From: Chitinophagales bacterium
GTDB lineage: Bacteria; Bacteroidota; Bacteroidia; Chitinophagales; CAIOSU01
NCBI GenBank assembly: GCA_018401955.1
Contig: JAGYJT010000016.1
Span: 1-64,000, forward strand
Length of the DNA stretch: 64,000 nt
Reading direction: 5' to 3'
Positions 1 to 9,128 of the stretch are shown one piece after another; position 1 is the first letter of the stretch, and each line of letters starts with the position of its first letter. Below the pieces are notes generated by a model. That model saw nothing but the letters and a program-made list of their open reading frames with translations. It had not been told where the DNA came from and ran no database searches. Both the position numbers and the translations under genes were made by a program.

Positions 1-99
1 TCCTTTGGTCGATGGTACAAAGTCAATTAGCGCTATACCATCTAAACATCAAGGCACATTGTACTTCGTACATCGTACTTCTAAAATCGTACATCCTCT
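1..99. other. Intergenic end of window with GTAC word repeats
   Basis: No gene is visible. The stretch from about 56 to 96 repeats short words around GTACTTC, GTACATC and TCGTAC, one of several intergenic word-repeat tracts in this window. A short inverted repeat (GATGGTA at 11-17 and its complement near 42-48) could form a hairpin downstream of proA. Confidence 0.4.
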
Positions 100-1362
100 T
101 TAAGCCCTTATCTGCCCATTGCCTTCAATTATCCATTTGTAGCTTGTCAGCTCGGCCAGTGCCATAGGGCCGCGGGCGTGGGTCTTTTGGGTACTGATAC
201 CGATTTCGGCACCCAACCCAAATTGGGCGCCATCGGTAAAGGCAGTAGAGGCATTAGCGTAAACCGCTGCGGCATCTACATTCTTAAGGAAACAATCAAC
301 AGTCTCTTGGTTTTCGGCAATTATGGCCTCGCTGTGCTTGGAGCTGTATGTGCTTATATGCTCCAGCGCATCTTGCAAGCTATTCACGGTTTTTATGGCC
401 ATAGTCATGGATAGGAACTCCGTACCGAATGACTCATCATTTGCAGCCTTTAGCAACTCGGCAGGGTAGTTACCTTTAAGCGCTGCATAGGCTTGTTTAT
501 CAGCATAGATTAACACCCCTTTTTCTGCCAACGGGGTAGCAATTGCGGGCAAATCACTTAAACGATTATTGTGTATTATCAAACAATCCAAAGCATTGCA
601 AACACTCACTCTGCGGGTTTTGGCGTTGTCTATTATGGCAATGCCTTTTTTTAGGTCGGCACTGGCATCAAAGTACGTATGTACTATGCCCGCACCGGTT
701 TCTATCACGGGCACTTTGGCATTATTGCGCACATAGTTAATGAGGCCCTGGCTACCACGCGGTATCAATACATCAATATAATTAACGGCTTTCAGCAATA
801 CCTCCGTAGCCTCACGGTCGGGTGGCATTAAGTATAGCACATGGGGGTTGATGTCGTTTTGCTGCAATACTTCGGCTATAATTTTTGCAATGGCGGCATT
901 ACTGCTAGCGGCATCTTTGCTACCCTTTAGCACACAAGCATTACCTGATTTAAAACACAACGAGAATACATCAAACGTTACATTTGGCCTTGATTCGTAG
1001 ATAACCCCCACCACACCCAGTGGCACGGTAACCTTGCTTATTTGTAGACCATTGGGCAATGTTTTTTGCATCAAGGTTTTACCAACAGGGTAATCCAGGG
1101 TAGCCACGTTGCGAATGTCATCGGCTATACCTTTTATGCGATCGGTGGTAAGTTTCAGTCGGTCGTATTTGGGGTCTATTGGGTCCATCAGGTCCAAGTC
1201 CTTTTGGTTGGCTCTCAACAGGGTAGGGGTTTGCGCTTCAGCTACATCAGCTATTTCTAGTAGTACCTTATTAATGGTCTTAATAGGCAGCATATTGAAT
1301 ATGGTACTGGCCTTTTGGGTGAGTTTTAAGTTGTTGGTAATATCGGTTTGTAGCTGTGTCAC
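100..1362 (-). CDS. proA: Gamma-glutamyl phosphate reductase
   Basis: This enzyme makes glutamate-5-semialdehyde from glutamyl 5-phosphate with NADPH, the second step of proline synthesis in the cytoplasm. The 420-residue protein has the full family length. It shows the aldehyde-dehydrogenase-like fold signatures YESRPNVT (about residues 122-129), LKGSKDA and IPRGSQGL, and the catalytic cysteine in SVCNALD at residue 255. The start is GTG; I see no better ATG in frame upstream. It lies 107 nt downstream of proB on the same strand, so the two probably act as one proline operon with the usual B-A order. The gap between them holds TTGGTTAATCAG-like word repeats. Confidence 0.97.
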   Translation of the reverse strand: MTQLQTDITNNLKLTQKASTIFNMLPIKTINKVLLEIADVAEAQTPTLLRANQKDLDLMDPIDPKYDRLKLTTDRIKGIADDIRNVATLDYPVGKTLMQKTLPNGLQISKVTVPLGVVGVIYESRPNVTFDVFSLCFKSGNACVLKGSKDAASSNAAIAKIIAEVLQQNDINPHVLYLMPPDREATEVLLKAVNYIDVLIPRGSQGLINYVRNNAKVPVIETGAGIVHTYFDASADLKKGIAIIDNAKTRRVSVCNALDCLIIHNNRLSDLPAIATPLAEKGVLIYADKQAYAALKGNYPAELLKAANDESFGTEFLSMTMAIKTVNSLQDALEHISTYSSKHSEAIIAENQETVDCFLKNVDAAAVYANASTAFTDGAQFGLGAEIGISTQKTHARGPMALAELTSYKWIIEGNGQIRA

Positions 1363-1469
1363 GGTTTTGGTTTGGATAGCTGTGGGTTATTGGTTAATCA
1401 GTTAAAGGCTAACTGGTTCGATCTTATAACCTATCTGTTATTTGTCATTTCTTGTTTGTTATCTCCAGC

Positions 1470-2555
1470 TTACTCTGCATTTAAATAAAGATAATCATAG
1501 TGTACTAATGGTGGTTGGCCTTTCTGGCCTATTCGTTCTTGGGCTTTAGTTGAGCCATATTTGGCTACCCCCATGCCTATGGGTTTACCACTTTCAGCGA
1601 TAATACTTACCACATCGCCTTTTTCAAAGTGGCCTGCTATTTTTACGATGCCCACAGGTAGTAAGCTAATGGCTTTGCCGGGTTTAAGTAGGGCGTCATG
1701 GGCGCCTTGGTTAATGGTTACTTTGCTATTCGCAAACCCTTCGGCATTGGCCACCCAGCGCTTTAATTGCGAGGCCGATTTGTGAGGTGCAAAGGTGGTA
1801 CCAATAGCTTTACCGGCCATTAGGTCGAGCAGGATGTTCTCTTTTTGGCCATTAGCTATGTGCACAGTTACGCCCACTTTAGCCAGTTTATGGGCCATGC
1901 GGGCTTTGGTTATCATGCCACCTCTGCCGAAGTTGGAGCGCTGGGTAGTGATGAAAGAAAAGTCAACTTTTGCTTTATCAATCAAAGGTATCAGTTGCGC
2001 TTCAGGGTCGGTTGGGTTGCTATTGTATAAGCCATCCACACTAGTAAGTATTATTAATGCATCGGCTCCTATCATTGATGCGATAAGGGAGCTCAGTTCG
2101 TCGTTATCCGTAAACATCAACTCGGTTACCGCTATTACGTCATTTTCATTAACTACCGGAACGATGTGGTTTTCCAGCAGGTTGTTTACGCAACTTTTCA
2201 TGTTGAGGTAGTGCCTGCGGTCGCGAAAGTCACCTTTGGTAACCAGCACTTGGGCACAAACAATTTCTTGCTTGGCAAACAAGGTAGAGTAGGTATTGAT
2301 GAGTTTTATCTGCCCTACAGCGGCCAGTTGTTGCCGGGCCGCAACGGTGTCGGTTTTATCTTTAATGGTAATCACGCTTCGCCCAGAGGCCACTGCGCCT
2401 GATGAAACCAAGACCACACCAATGTTTTGTTTGGCTAAATCAGCAATTTGGCTTACTAACTTATCCATCTGCTCCTCATCGGGCAAGCCATCAGCGCGGG
2501 TAATAACGTTTGAGCCAACCTTTACAACTATCTTCTTCGCAAACTTTGCCGCCAT
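1470..2555 (-). CDS. proB: Glutamate 5-kinase
   Basis: It phosphorylates glutamate with ATP, the first and normally feedback-controlled step of proline synthesis. The N-terminal amino-acid-kinase domain (about residues 5-255) has KVGSNVIT near the start, LVSSGAVASG, NENDVI and GRGGMITKA. The C-terminal part (about 275-355) fits a PUA domain, as in the long form of ProB. Length 361 residues is normal. The ATG at 2555 is preceded 21 nt upstream by a TAACTTTG -7 element, so transcription of proB-proA probably begins here. Confidence 0.97.
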   Translation of the reverse strand: MAAKFAKKIVVKVGSNVITRADGLPDEEQMDKLVSQIADLAKQNIGVVLVSSGAVASGRSVITIKDKTDTVAARQQLAAVGQIKLINTYSTLFAKQEIVCAQVLVTKGDFRDRRHYLNMKSCVNNLLENHIVPVVNENDVIAVTELMFTDNDELSSLIASMIGADALIILTSVDGLYNSNPTDPEAQLIPLIDKAKVDFSFITTQRSNFGRGGMITKARMAHKLAKVGVTVHIANGQKENILLDLMAGKAIGTTFAPHKSASQLKRWVANAEGFANSKVTINQGAHDALLKPGKAISLLPVGIVKIAGHFEKGDVVSIIAESGKPIGMGVAKYGSTKAQERIGQKGQPPLVHYDYLYLNAE

Positions 2556-2576
2556 ACTAGGTATTCATTAGGGTTG

Positions 2577-2584
2577 CAAAGTTA
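2577..2584 (-). promoter_or_regulatory. Predicted -7 element of the proBA operon
   Basis: On the minus strand this reads TAACTTTG, a perfect match to the Bacteroidota -7 consensus TAnnTTTG. It lies 21 nt upstream of the proB ATG. No clear -33 TTG is found at the usual spacing. Confidence 0.5.
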
Positions 2585-2596
2585 ATAGATATCAAT

Positions 2597-2947
2597 TCAT
2601 TTGCCTCTTTCGTTTAGCCATTGGCCAAACACTTTAAAAAACATAAAGAAAGCGCTCAGCATGGCTACGGAAAATATAAGGTACCCGTTGCGATAGATAA
2701 CACCCATTGCAGTGGCAAATACCAATACGGTTATGCCAGATATAATCATGATGCCGGTACTATCGCCAAGGCCACGCTTTTCGAGTAGTTTTTGGTCTAG
2801 CTCGCCAATAATAAAATTGATGTGCTCTTTGTCAAGGCCTTGCGCAGTAAGCTCTGCTTCAATTTCGGAGTACTTCATACCTTTTTTAAAGCGGGGGTAA
2901 AGCTCATTTACTTTGTCATCTACTAGCTTCCAATCTAATTTTAGCAT
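2597..2947 (-). CDS. Small membrane protein, paralog of its upstream neighbour
   Basis: Function unknown. The 116-residue protein has a soluble N-terminal part of about 60 residues with the pattern WKLVD...ELYPRFKKGMKYSEIEAELTAQG, followed by two predicted membrane segments (about residues 66-84 and 89-107) and a short basic tail. The upstream gene ending at 2984 has the same layout and conserved words (WKLV, ELYP, KGM, YSE, QG, HIN), so the two arose by duplication. The N-terminal module looks like a small helical domain that could contact a partner or nucleic acid, but no known family is recognised. The gap between the two genes is 36 nt, consistent with co-transcription. Confidence 0.8.
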   Translation of the reverse strand: MLKLDWKLVDDKVNELYPRFKKGMKYSEIEAELTAQGLDKEHINFIIGELDQKLLEKRGLGDSTGIMIISGITVLVFATAMGVIYRNGYLIFSVAMLSAFFMFFKVFGQWLNERGK

Positions 2948-2983
2948 AGCCCTTATTTTTTGAACAAAAGTTACGTAATGACG

Positions 2984-3352
2984 CTATTTCCATTTGGCCC
3001 TATTTGAGCTTCTTTCCTTTGCGTTTCGCAGCAACATTTTTGCTAGAATGAAAATAAGTATACAGATGCCAACTGCCAAAAGTATGTAGCCGGTTTCAAA
3101 TACTAGCGCTATCCCTATCACAAAAATTATAGCCACTGTAAAAGAGAATAACACCAATGGAATGTTTACCGTGTTTGCATGTTCCTGACGATATCGTTTT
3201 TCCAAAGCTTCGGCAATGGCATTTATGTGGTTTTGGTCAAATCCTTGTTGGGTAAGCTTGCTTTGCAGTTCACTGTATAGCATACCCTTAGCATACGAGG
3301 GGTATAGCTCTTCGGCAATTTTCTCAACCAGTTTCCAATTGACTTGTAACAT
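2984..3352 (-). CDS. Small membrane protein, tandem paralog
   Basis: A 122-residue protein of unknown function. The reading frame is open further upstream, but I place the start at the ATG at 3352, because from there the protein begins MLQVNWKLV and aligns with the paralog downstream, which begins MLKLDWKLV. It has a soluble N-terminal domain (ELYPSYAKGMLYSELQSKL), two membrane helices (about residues 60-78 and 83-103) and a basic tail. It is probably transcribed with the 2597-2947 gene. The divergent neighbour is the MATE exporter. Confidence 0.8.
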   Translation of the reverse strand: MLQVNWKLVEKIAEELYPSYAKGMLYSELQSKLTQQGFDQNHINAIAEALEKRYRQEHANTVNIPLVLFSFTVAIIFVIGIALVFETGYILLAVGICILIFILAKMLLRNAKERSSNRAKWK

Positions 3353-3404
3353 CAACCTTGTTTTAATAATCAAACGGCTAGGTATTATTCCCACATGAAA
3401 GTAA

Positions 3405-3412
3405 TAACTTTG
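3405..3412 (+). promoter_or_regulatory. Predicted -7 element of the MATE exporter gene
   Basis: TAACTTTG on the plus strand matches TAnnTTTG exactly. It lies 63 nt before the start codon at 3476, giving a leader of about 55 nt. Confidence 0.4.
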
Positions 3413-3475
3413 CGCGCCTGATAAAAATTATTTAGGAAGCAACCTTTACGTTGCAGCACTCGATTACCATTATCT

Positions 3476-4831
3476 ATGTTCTCCGCCGAAAGTAGACAAT
3501 ATTACAAAAAACTCATGTTGCTGGCCATCCCAGTAAGCCTGGGGCAGGTGGGCCATATGATGACTGGCATGGCCGATACTGCCATGGTAGGCCAGTTGGG
3601 CAAAACAGAACTGGCAGGCGTAGCCTTTGCTACCAATGTGTTTATGTTCCTTTTTATTTTTGGTATCGGCCTTAGTATTGGTATTACTACATTGGTTGGG
3701 CAGGCTTTTGGAAGTAATAACAAGCTAAAGTGCCGCAGCTTGTTACAGCAAGGGCTTTTCTTTTACGGTTTGGTAGGGCTCGTTCTTACCTTACTCAATT
3801 TGACATCGATACCGTTGTTTCCGTATATGGGTCAAGAAGCGGATGTGGTGCAGGTGGCAAGCCCTTTTTATATTTACATCTCTATTTCCGTATTACCGGT
3901 AATGGCCTTCTCTGGTTTAAAGCAGTTTTTAGAGGGGATGGGCAAAACCGTACCGCCCATGGTGATAAGCTTATTGGGTAACTTGTTTAACGTTGGCTTG
4001 AATTATGTATTGATTTTTGGCGCTTTTGGCATTGAGGCTATGGGTGTAAATGGTGCTGCCGTAGCTACGCTTATTGCCCGCACCCTCATGTTTGTTGGCC
4101 TTGCTGTGTATATGTATTGGGATTTGGAACTGCGGTATTATTTTCAGGGCATCGCAAAATTTAAACCCGATTGGGTAACCTTGTCAGAGTTGGGCAAGGT
4201 AGGTTTACCAATAGGGTTGCAGTTTTTTATGGAGGTGGCCACTTTTGCACTAGGTGCCATTATGATGGGGTGGTTGGGCAAGGTGCCGCAATCGGCGCAT
4301 CAAATAGCCATTACCTTAGCTGCTACTACCTTTTTGGCCGCAAGTGGCATTGGCACCGCGGCTACTATTATGCTCAGTAACTTACATGGGCAGCGGCAAT
4401 ATGTACAGTTGCGCAAAGCAGGCTACGCAGCCTATAGATTGGTATTGCTGTTTATGGTGTTTACGGCTATAGGGTTCGCTGCTTTTAGCGATATTTTACC
4501 TACCTACTTTATCAATGAAGAAGATTATGAGGTGGCGGCTATAGCCTCTGGTTTGCTGGTAGTAGCTGCGCTGTTTCAGTTAAGCGATGGGCTGCAAATG
4601 ATTGGCATATCTTGCTTACGTGGCTTAGGCGATGTTGAAGTGCCTATGTGGATGGCGCTGGTTTGTTATTGGGTGATAGCATTGCCCAGTAGCTACATAT
4701 TTGCCTTTGTACTTCAACTGGGCCCTCCGGGTATTTGGTATGGCTATTTAACCGGGCTTACATTAGCTGGAGTTGCTTTTTGGGTAAGGTTCAATGTGCT
4801 TACCAAACGCTTAGCGTTAGGAAAAAATTAA
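3476..4831 (+). CDS. MATE family multidrug/Na+ or H+ antiporter
   Basis: An inner-membrane exporter of the multi-antimicrobial extrusion family (NorM/DinF-like), which expels cationic drugs or metabolites in exchange for Na+ or H+. The 451-residue length and about twelve hydrophobic segments in two six-helix halves are typical. Family words visible are PVSLGQVGHMMTGMADTAMVGQLG at the N-terminus (helix 1-2), ASPFYIYISISVLP, GVNGAAVATL and a second-half repeat. The substrate cannot be read from the sequence. It stands alone and converges with the porD-like gene. Confidence 0.93.
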   Translation: MFSAESRQYYKKLMLLAIPVSLGQVGHMMTGMADTAMVGQLGKTELAGVAFATNVFMFLFIFGIGLSIGITTLVGQAFGSNNKLKCRSLLQQGLFFYGLVGLVLTLLNLTSIPLFPYMGQEADVVQVASPFYIYISISVLPVMAFSGLKQFLEGMGKTVPPMVISLLGNLFNVGLNYVLIFGAFGIEAMGVNGAAVATLIARTLMFVGLAVYMYWDLELRYYFQGIAKFKPDWVTLSELGKVGLPIGLQFFMEVATFALGAIMMGWLGKVPQSAHQIAITLAATTFLAASGIGTAATIMLSNLHGQRQYVQLRKAGYAAYRLVLLFMVFTAIGFAAFSDILPTYFINEEDYEVAAIASGLLVVAALFQLSDGLQMIGISCLRGLGDVEVPMWMALVCYWVIALPSSYIFAFVLQLGPPGIWYGYLTGLTLAGVAFWVRFNVLTKRLALGKN

Positions 4832-4879
4832 AGGATAGTTTTTTCTTGGACCATGTACAATCGTCCACAGCTTATTAGT

Positions 4880-5788
4880 TTACCCCTTCTTCATTTGGTT
4901 GTACATGTCTGTTTTTTTGCCGTCAAGCTTTACCAGCACATTATAGGCCTCATTGCGTTCACCTGGAGGTGCTTTGGTAAAAATACCAATGAGTTCGGTT
5001 CTTTTGGCATCAAAAAACATCTGCAATATCATTGAGTTAGGGTCGCTTTCGGCTAAGCGTTCCATTTTCTTTAGGGCAGCAAGTATAGCTGCACGCCCAG
5101 TGGCAGTGTTTTCAAACATTAAGTCTAAACCCTTGCGATGGTACTCGTAGGCTGCTTCACGAATAACTTCTAAACGCGGCTTTAATATTTCATCTAACAG
5201 AATACTCCTGTTTCTATTGCCATCAAAAGGTTGCCACCCGGTGCTTTGCCCTGCACCCATATTTTGTGGCACGTTGTTTAATACAGTAAGTGCTTTGTTA
5301 AAGTGCGGTGTACCACCATTTAACGAGTAGGTGTCGTAGTCCATGCCAATTATGATGTATGCCCAATATGCCAGTAATGAGGCAAGGTTGCTATTGAACA
5401 TGTTTTCGTTGAACTGAACGGGCTCAAACTCTGTATAGCTAAAACTAAAGTTAGGGTCGGCATAGTTGAGTATAGGCGAGTTGTAGCTGCTGTTATAAGC
5501 CGTTCGCGATAGCTGGATATTGGCAGTGGCTTTAAAGTTGTTGCCACCCAAGTCTTCAGTAATGTTTATGATAAAGCTACACTCTATCCGTTCCTCAGGC
5601 AAAAACACGTCACCGGTCCATTTACGGTTGTTCATAAACTCGAAAATGGTTGTTTCAAGCGTTTTAAAAACCTTAGGGTCGGTACTTGTTATTTTGGATG
5701 CAACTACCTGCACATTGCAATTAAGCTCTTGTGCGCTAACCGCGAAGGCTAGTAATAGAAGCCAAAATATACCTAGTAGTTTTGCCAT
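4880..5788 (-). CDS. porD: DUF4835 / PorD-like type IX secretion protein
   Basis: The 302-residue protein starts with a signal peptide (residues 1-19, cleavage after VSA-Q) and matches the DUF4835 family, many members of which are annotated as PorD of the T9SS. Conserved words include QELNCNV at the mature N-terminus, TTIFEFMNNRKWT, a central YADPNFSF...QFNE segment, the D-D-Y tract GMDYDTYS and the C-terminal DAKRTEL. It is expected in the periplasm or at the outer membrane. It is the last gene of the dapA-bamD-rpoZ-coaBC run, with only 2 nt separating it from coaBC. T9SS substrates elsewhere in this window fit this role. The exact molecular role of the family is not well established. Confidence 0.8.
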   Translation of the reverse strand: MAKLLGIFWLLLLAFAVSAQELNCNVQVVASKITSTDPKVFKTLETTIFEFMNNRKWTGDVFLPEERIECSFIINITEDLGGNNFKATANIQLSRTAYNSSYNSPILNYADPNFSFSYTEFEPVQFNENMFNSNLASLLAYWAYIIIGMDYDTYSLNGGTPHFNKALTVLNNVPQNMGAGQSTGWQPFDGNRNRSILLDEILKPRLEVIREAAYEYHRKGLDLMFENTATGRAAILAALKKMERLAESDPNSMILQMFFDAKRTELIGIFTKAPPGERNEAYNVLVKLDGKKTDMYNQMKKG

Positions 5789-5790
5789 AA

Positions 5791-6993
5791 TTATAGTTGC
5801 TCAACAATAGCATTGATGATATCAATAGCTACCGCGGTTTTGCTTTTTAATTCAAACTGTTTCTTGGTTCCTTTATTGTCTATCAAGGTAACCTTATTTG
5901 TATTGTGGCCAAAGCCCGCGCCCTCGTCACCTAGTGAGTTGAGCACAATTAGGTCAAGGTTTTTCTTTTTCAGCTTGGCTTTTGCATTCTTTTCTTCATC
6001 GTTTGTTTCAAGTGCAAAGCCTACCAATAGTTGTCCTTTTGCTTTGTTTCGGCCTAGTTCGGCCAAGATGTCTTGGGTTTTTACCATGTGCAGCTCTATG
6101 TCTTGCCCTTCTTTCTTTATTTTTTTATCGGCTACCTCGGCAGGGGTATAGTCTGCCACGGCGGCTGCCATTATGGTAATATCTTTGCCTGCAAACTCTT
6201 GTATTGCTGCGGTGTACATTTCGGCGGCCGTACCAACTTCTATAATATTAATGCTACCGTTAAAAGTTGGGTTTTGTGATGTAGGGCCTTTTATCAACGT
6301 TACCGTTGCACCTAAGTTTAGCAACTGTTGGGCAAGTGCAAAGCCCATTTTGCCCGTAGAGTGGTTGCTAATGTACCTTACAGGGTCAATTGGCTCTTGC
6401 GTTGGGCCAGCACTTATGAGTACTTTTTTGCCAGCAAGCTTTTCGTGCTTGGTGTTAAATACCTGATTATCTAAAAAGTGGATAATATCTTCCGGCTCAG
6501 CCATTCTGCCTTCGCCAACCAAACCGCTAGCTAGTTCGCCGTAAGTAGCGGGTATTATCAAGTTTCCGTAAGAGCGCAGTCTTTCAATGTTATTGAGCGT
6601 TGATGGGTGTTGGTACATGTCCAAATCCATCGCGGGCGATACAATTACTGGGCAACGTGCCGATAAATAAGTGGCGGTAAGTAGGTTATCGCTTTGCCCA
6701 TGTGCCATCTTAGCGATGGTATTGGCCGAAGCGGGTGCTATGAGCATTGCATCGGCCCATAGGCCAAGATCCACGTGGCTGTTCCAGTTGCCATTATCAT
6801 CAGCATAGCTGGTTAATACTGGGTTTTTGCTGAGCGTGGATAGAGTTAAAGGGGTAATGAACTGTTGCGCAGCAGCAGTCATTATTACCTTTACATTAGC
6901 ACCTTGTTTTACCAATAGGCGCACCAATATCGCACATTTGTACGCGGCAATGCTGCCGGTTATTCCCAGCAATATATTTTTGTCCGCGAGCAT
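5791..6993 (-). CDS. coaBC: Bifunctional CoaBC (PPC synthetase/decarboxylase)
   Basis: It catalyses two steps of coenzyme A synthesis: coupling of 4'-phosphopantothenate to cysteine, and decarboxylation to 4'-phosphopantetheine. The N-terminal flavoprotein decarboxylase half (about residues 5-180) has GITGSIAAYK, the PASANTIAKMAHG segment and SPAMD. The C-terminal synthetase half (about 188-400) begins with VLISAGPTQEPIDPVR and has SNHSTGKMG, followed by AAAVADYTP. Length 400 is standard. It lies 9 nt after rpoZ and 2 nt before porD. Confidence 0.97.
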   Translation of the reverse strand: MLADKNILLGITGSIAAYKCAILVRLLVKQGANVKVIMTAAAQQFITPLTLSTLSKNPVLTSYADDNGNWNSHVDLGLWADAMLIAPASANTIAKMAHGQSDNLLTATYLSARCPVIVSPAMDLDMYQHPSTLNNIERLRSYGNLIIPATYGELASGLVGEGRMAEPEDIIHFLDNQVFNTKHEKLAGKKVLISAGPTQEPIDPVRYISNHSTGKMGFALAQQLLNLGATVTLIKGPTSQNPTFNGSINIIEVGTAAEMYTAAIQEFAGKDITIMAAAVADYTPAEVADKKIKKEGQDIELHMVKTQDILAELGRNKAKGQLLVGFALETNDEEKNAKAKLKKKNLDLIVLNSLGDEGAGFGHNTNKVTLIDNKGTKKQFELKSKTAVAIDIINAIVEQL

Positions 6994-7002
6994 AGTATGC
7001 TA

Positions 7003-7332
7003 TTAGGCCAGTTCGTCAGCACGACGGTAGTAAATGTCGTCGTTCTTAAATTCGTCTAAAGCAATAATTACCGGGTTTGGCAACTTCTCGTAATACTTGC
7101 TTATTTCTATTTGCTCACGGTTTTCAAAAACCTCTTCCAAATTGTCATTGGTGCTTGCAAACTCATTCAATTTTGAGTGCAACTCTTCTTTCAACTTAGC
7201 ATTTATTTGGTTTGAGCGCTTAGCAATAATTACTAATGATTCAAACAAATTGCCACCGCTCTGTGCAGCGATATAATTCAAGTCGCGGGTTTCTACATTA
7301 GGTTGTAGGCCCATTAAATGGTTCTTTTTCAT
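7003..7332 (-). CDS. rpoZ: RNA polymerase omega subunit (Rpb6/RpoZ family)
   Basis: A 109-residue homolog of the Bacteroidota omega subunit, which helps RNA polymerase assemble. The N-terminal part carries the omega-like signature around TRDLNYIAAQSGGNLFESLVIIAKRSNQIN, corresponding to the conserved helix that holds beta-prime. The C-terminal half is acidic and ends in a YYRRADELA-like tail. Position between bamD and coaBC is typical for the phylum. Start could be Met1 or Met7. Confidence 0.85.
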   Translation of the reverse strand: MKKNHLMGLQPNVETRDLNYIAAQSGGNLFESLVIIAKRSNQINAKLKEELHSKLNEFASTNDNLEEVFENREQIEISKYYEKLPNPVIIALDEFKNDDIYYRRADELA

Positions 7333-7335
7333 AAC

Positions 7336-8166
7336 TCAGGATTTAGTCGATTCGGCCAGTTTTTTCAACTCTTCTAGTTTTACTATGGCCTCGTCGTAAT
7401 GTTTTTTTGCGTCGTTCAGGTATATACTGCTAGGGAAACGTCTTGCAAAAGCGTTGTAGCTTATTACTACCGATTCGTAGCGTTCTTTTTGTCTTTGTAT
7501 TATGCTATTTTCGGCATACAATAAATAGCTTTTCACCACATTGTACGAAATCTTTTCCGCATCCTTCGTATCAGGGTATTCAATCAAAATATTGGCAAAC
7601 GACACGGCGGCAGCTTTGTAGTGCCTGGTGCGCAAGTAAAGCTCGGCGGCAGCCAAGGCTTTAACTTCTAGTTTGCGCCGCATTTGGTCAATCTTTAAGT
7701 TGCAGTCCGCTAGCCTTTCAGTATTGGGGTAACTGTTAATGTACAACTGGAAAGATTGGATAGCTTTTTCGGTATACGTTTGGTCAAGCGGCACTTCTGC
7801 AGACATTTCATAATCGCATTGCGCAGTCATATACAAACATTCTTCTGCAAACGGGCTTAAACCGTAATTATCGCTAATGTTTTTGAAGTGGAAACCAGCA
7901 ATTAGGAAATTAGCCTCATTGTAATGGCACATTGCGTATTTAAAATAAATTTCGTCAATGTTTTTGGTGCCTTTAAACACGGGAATCAACTCTTCATAAA
8001 GCGGAATAGCCTTGCTGTAGTCTTCTTTGGCGTAGTAATCATTGGCCTTGGTGAGCTTATAGTTAAAGTCAGCGCTTTTCAGCACTTTTTGGTAACTATC
8101 GGCACACGAGGTACCCATCAGTATTACTACTGCCAGTATTACGGCGTATATTCCTTTGTTTAGCAC
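7336..8166 (-). CDS. bamD: Outer-membrane assembly lipoprotein BamD (YfiO)
   Basis: A lipoprotein of the BAM complex, which inserts beta-barrel proteins in the outer membrane. The open frame extends to a TTG at 8229, but I prefer the GTG at 8166: from there the protein starts with a compact lipoprotein signal ending in the lipobox LMGTSC. It then carries TPR-like repeats (FNYKLTKANDYYAKEDYSKAI, YFKYAMCHYNEANF, YESVVISYNAFARRFP) over about 240 residues, as expected for BamD. It is followed after 3 nt by rpoZ. Confidence 0.92.
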   Translation of the reverse strand: MLNKGIYAVILAVVILMGTSCADSYQKVLKSADFNYKLTKANDYYAKEDYSKAIPLYEELIPVFKGTKNIDEIYFKYAMCHYNEANFLIAGFHFKNISDNYGLSPFAEECLYMTAQCDYEMSAEVPLDQTYTEKAIQSFQLYINSYPNTERLADCNLKIDQMRRKLEVKALAAAELYLRTRHYKAAAVSFANILIEYPDTKDAEKISYNVVKSYLLYAENSIIQRQKERYESVVISYNAFARRFPSSIYLNDAKKHYDEAIVKLEELKKLAESTKS

Positions 8167-8240
8167 AGTTTGCAAAATTACTGTATTTTCTTGATAGCGT
8201 AAAAAGAGATTTGGGCCACTAGGCTGCAACGTAACGGTTA

Positions 8241-9128
8241 TTAGGCTTGGTTTATTATATCAAGCTCCGCTTCTAGTTTTGTTGTAAGCTCATTGCTAAT
8301 GCGCCATAAGGGCAACCGCACTTGGTCTGTACCAATGCCTAGTTGTTTAAGTACCGCTTTTACGCCGCCCGGGTTGCCTTCAACAAACAGTAAATTGGTT
8401 AAGTCGGTTAGCTTGTAATGCAACTTTCTAGCTGCTACAAAATCGTTTTTTAGTGCCAGACGCACCATTTCTGAGAAATCGGCAGGTATGGCGTTGCCAA
8501 TAACGGATATAACCCCATCAGCACCGCAGGCAATCAAAGGCAAGGTAATCAAGTCGTCGCCAGAAATAACCAAAAAGCCTTCAGGGCGGTATTTGATTAT
8601 CTGCATTACTTGGTCAAAGTTGCCCGAAGCTTCTTTGACAGCGATAATGTTTTTAAAATCACGTGCTAGGCGCAGGGTGGTTTCGGCTGTAATGTTTGAT
8701 GATGTGCGACCTGGTACGTTATACAAAATAACCGGCACTGGCGATGCCGCTGCAACTGCCTTGTAATGCTGGTAAATACCTTCTTGTGTGGGCTTGTTAT
8801 AGTAGGGGCTAGCTGATAGTAAAGCATCGTATCCTTCAAAATCAAAACTTTTAATAGATTCAACCAACTCATGGGTATTGTTACCGCCAAAACCTGCTAC
8901 CAGGGGCACACGCTTATTGACTGCTTTAGTCGTAAAACGCAATACCGCTAACTTTTCTTCGCTACTAAGTGTAGCCGACTCGCCAGTAGTGCCCAGCGAT
9001 ACCAGGTACTCAACACCGCCCTTTATGTCGTGCTCAATTACATTTTTAAGTCCATCAAAATCAATACTTCCGTCTTCGTTAAAGGGGGTAACCAATGCTA
9101 CTCCCGTACCTCTAAACTGCTGTGGCAT
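8241..9128 (-). CDS. dapA: 4-hydroxy-tetrahydrodipicolinate synthase
   Basis: It condenses pyruvate and aspartate semialdehyde, the first committed step toward lysine and meso-diaminopimelate for peptidoglycan. The 295-residue TIM barrel has GTTGESATL (binding of substrate carboxylate), YNVPGRT with the catalytic tyrosine, and IIAVKEASG with the Schiff-base lysine (about residue 163). Its first 17 nt overlap the end of the upstream gene, suggesting translational coupling. Confidence 0.97.
   Translation of the reverse strand: MPQQFRGTGVALVTPFNEDGSIDFDGLKNVIEHDIKGGVEYLVSLGTTGESATLSSEEKLAVLRFTTKAVNKRVPLVAGFGGNNTHELVESIKSFDFEGYDALLSASPYYNKPTQEGIYQHYKAVAAASPVPVILYNVPGRTSSNITAETTLRLARDFKNIIAVKEASGNFDQVMQIIKYRPEGFLVISGDDLITLPLIACGADGVISVIGNAIPADFSEMVRLALKNDFVAARKLHYKLTDLTNLLFVEGNPGGVKAVLKQLGIGTDQVRLPLWRISNELTTKLEAELDIINQA

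Noticed and set aside
2597-3352. The two small membrane proteins as a toxin-antitoxin pair
   Set aside because: They are paralogs with the same layout, not a toxin and an unrelated antitoxin.
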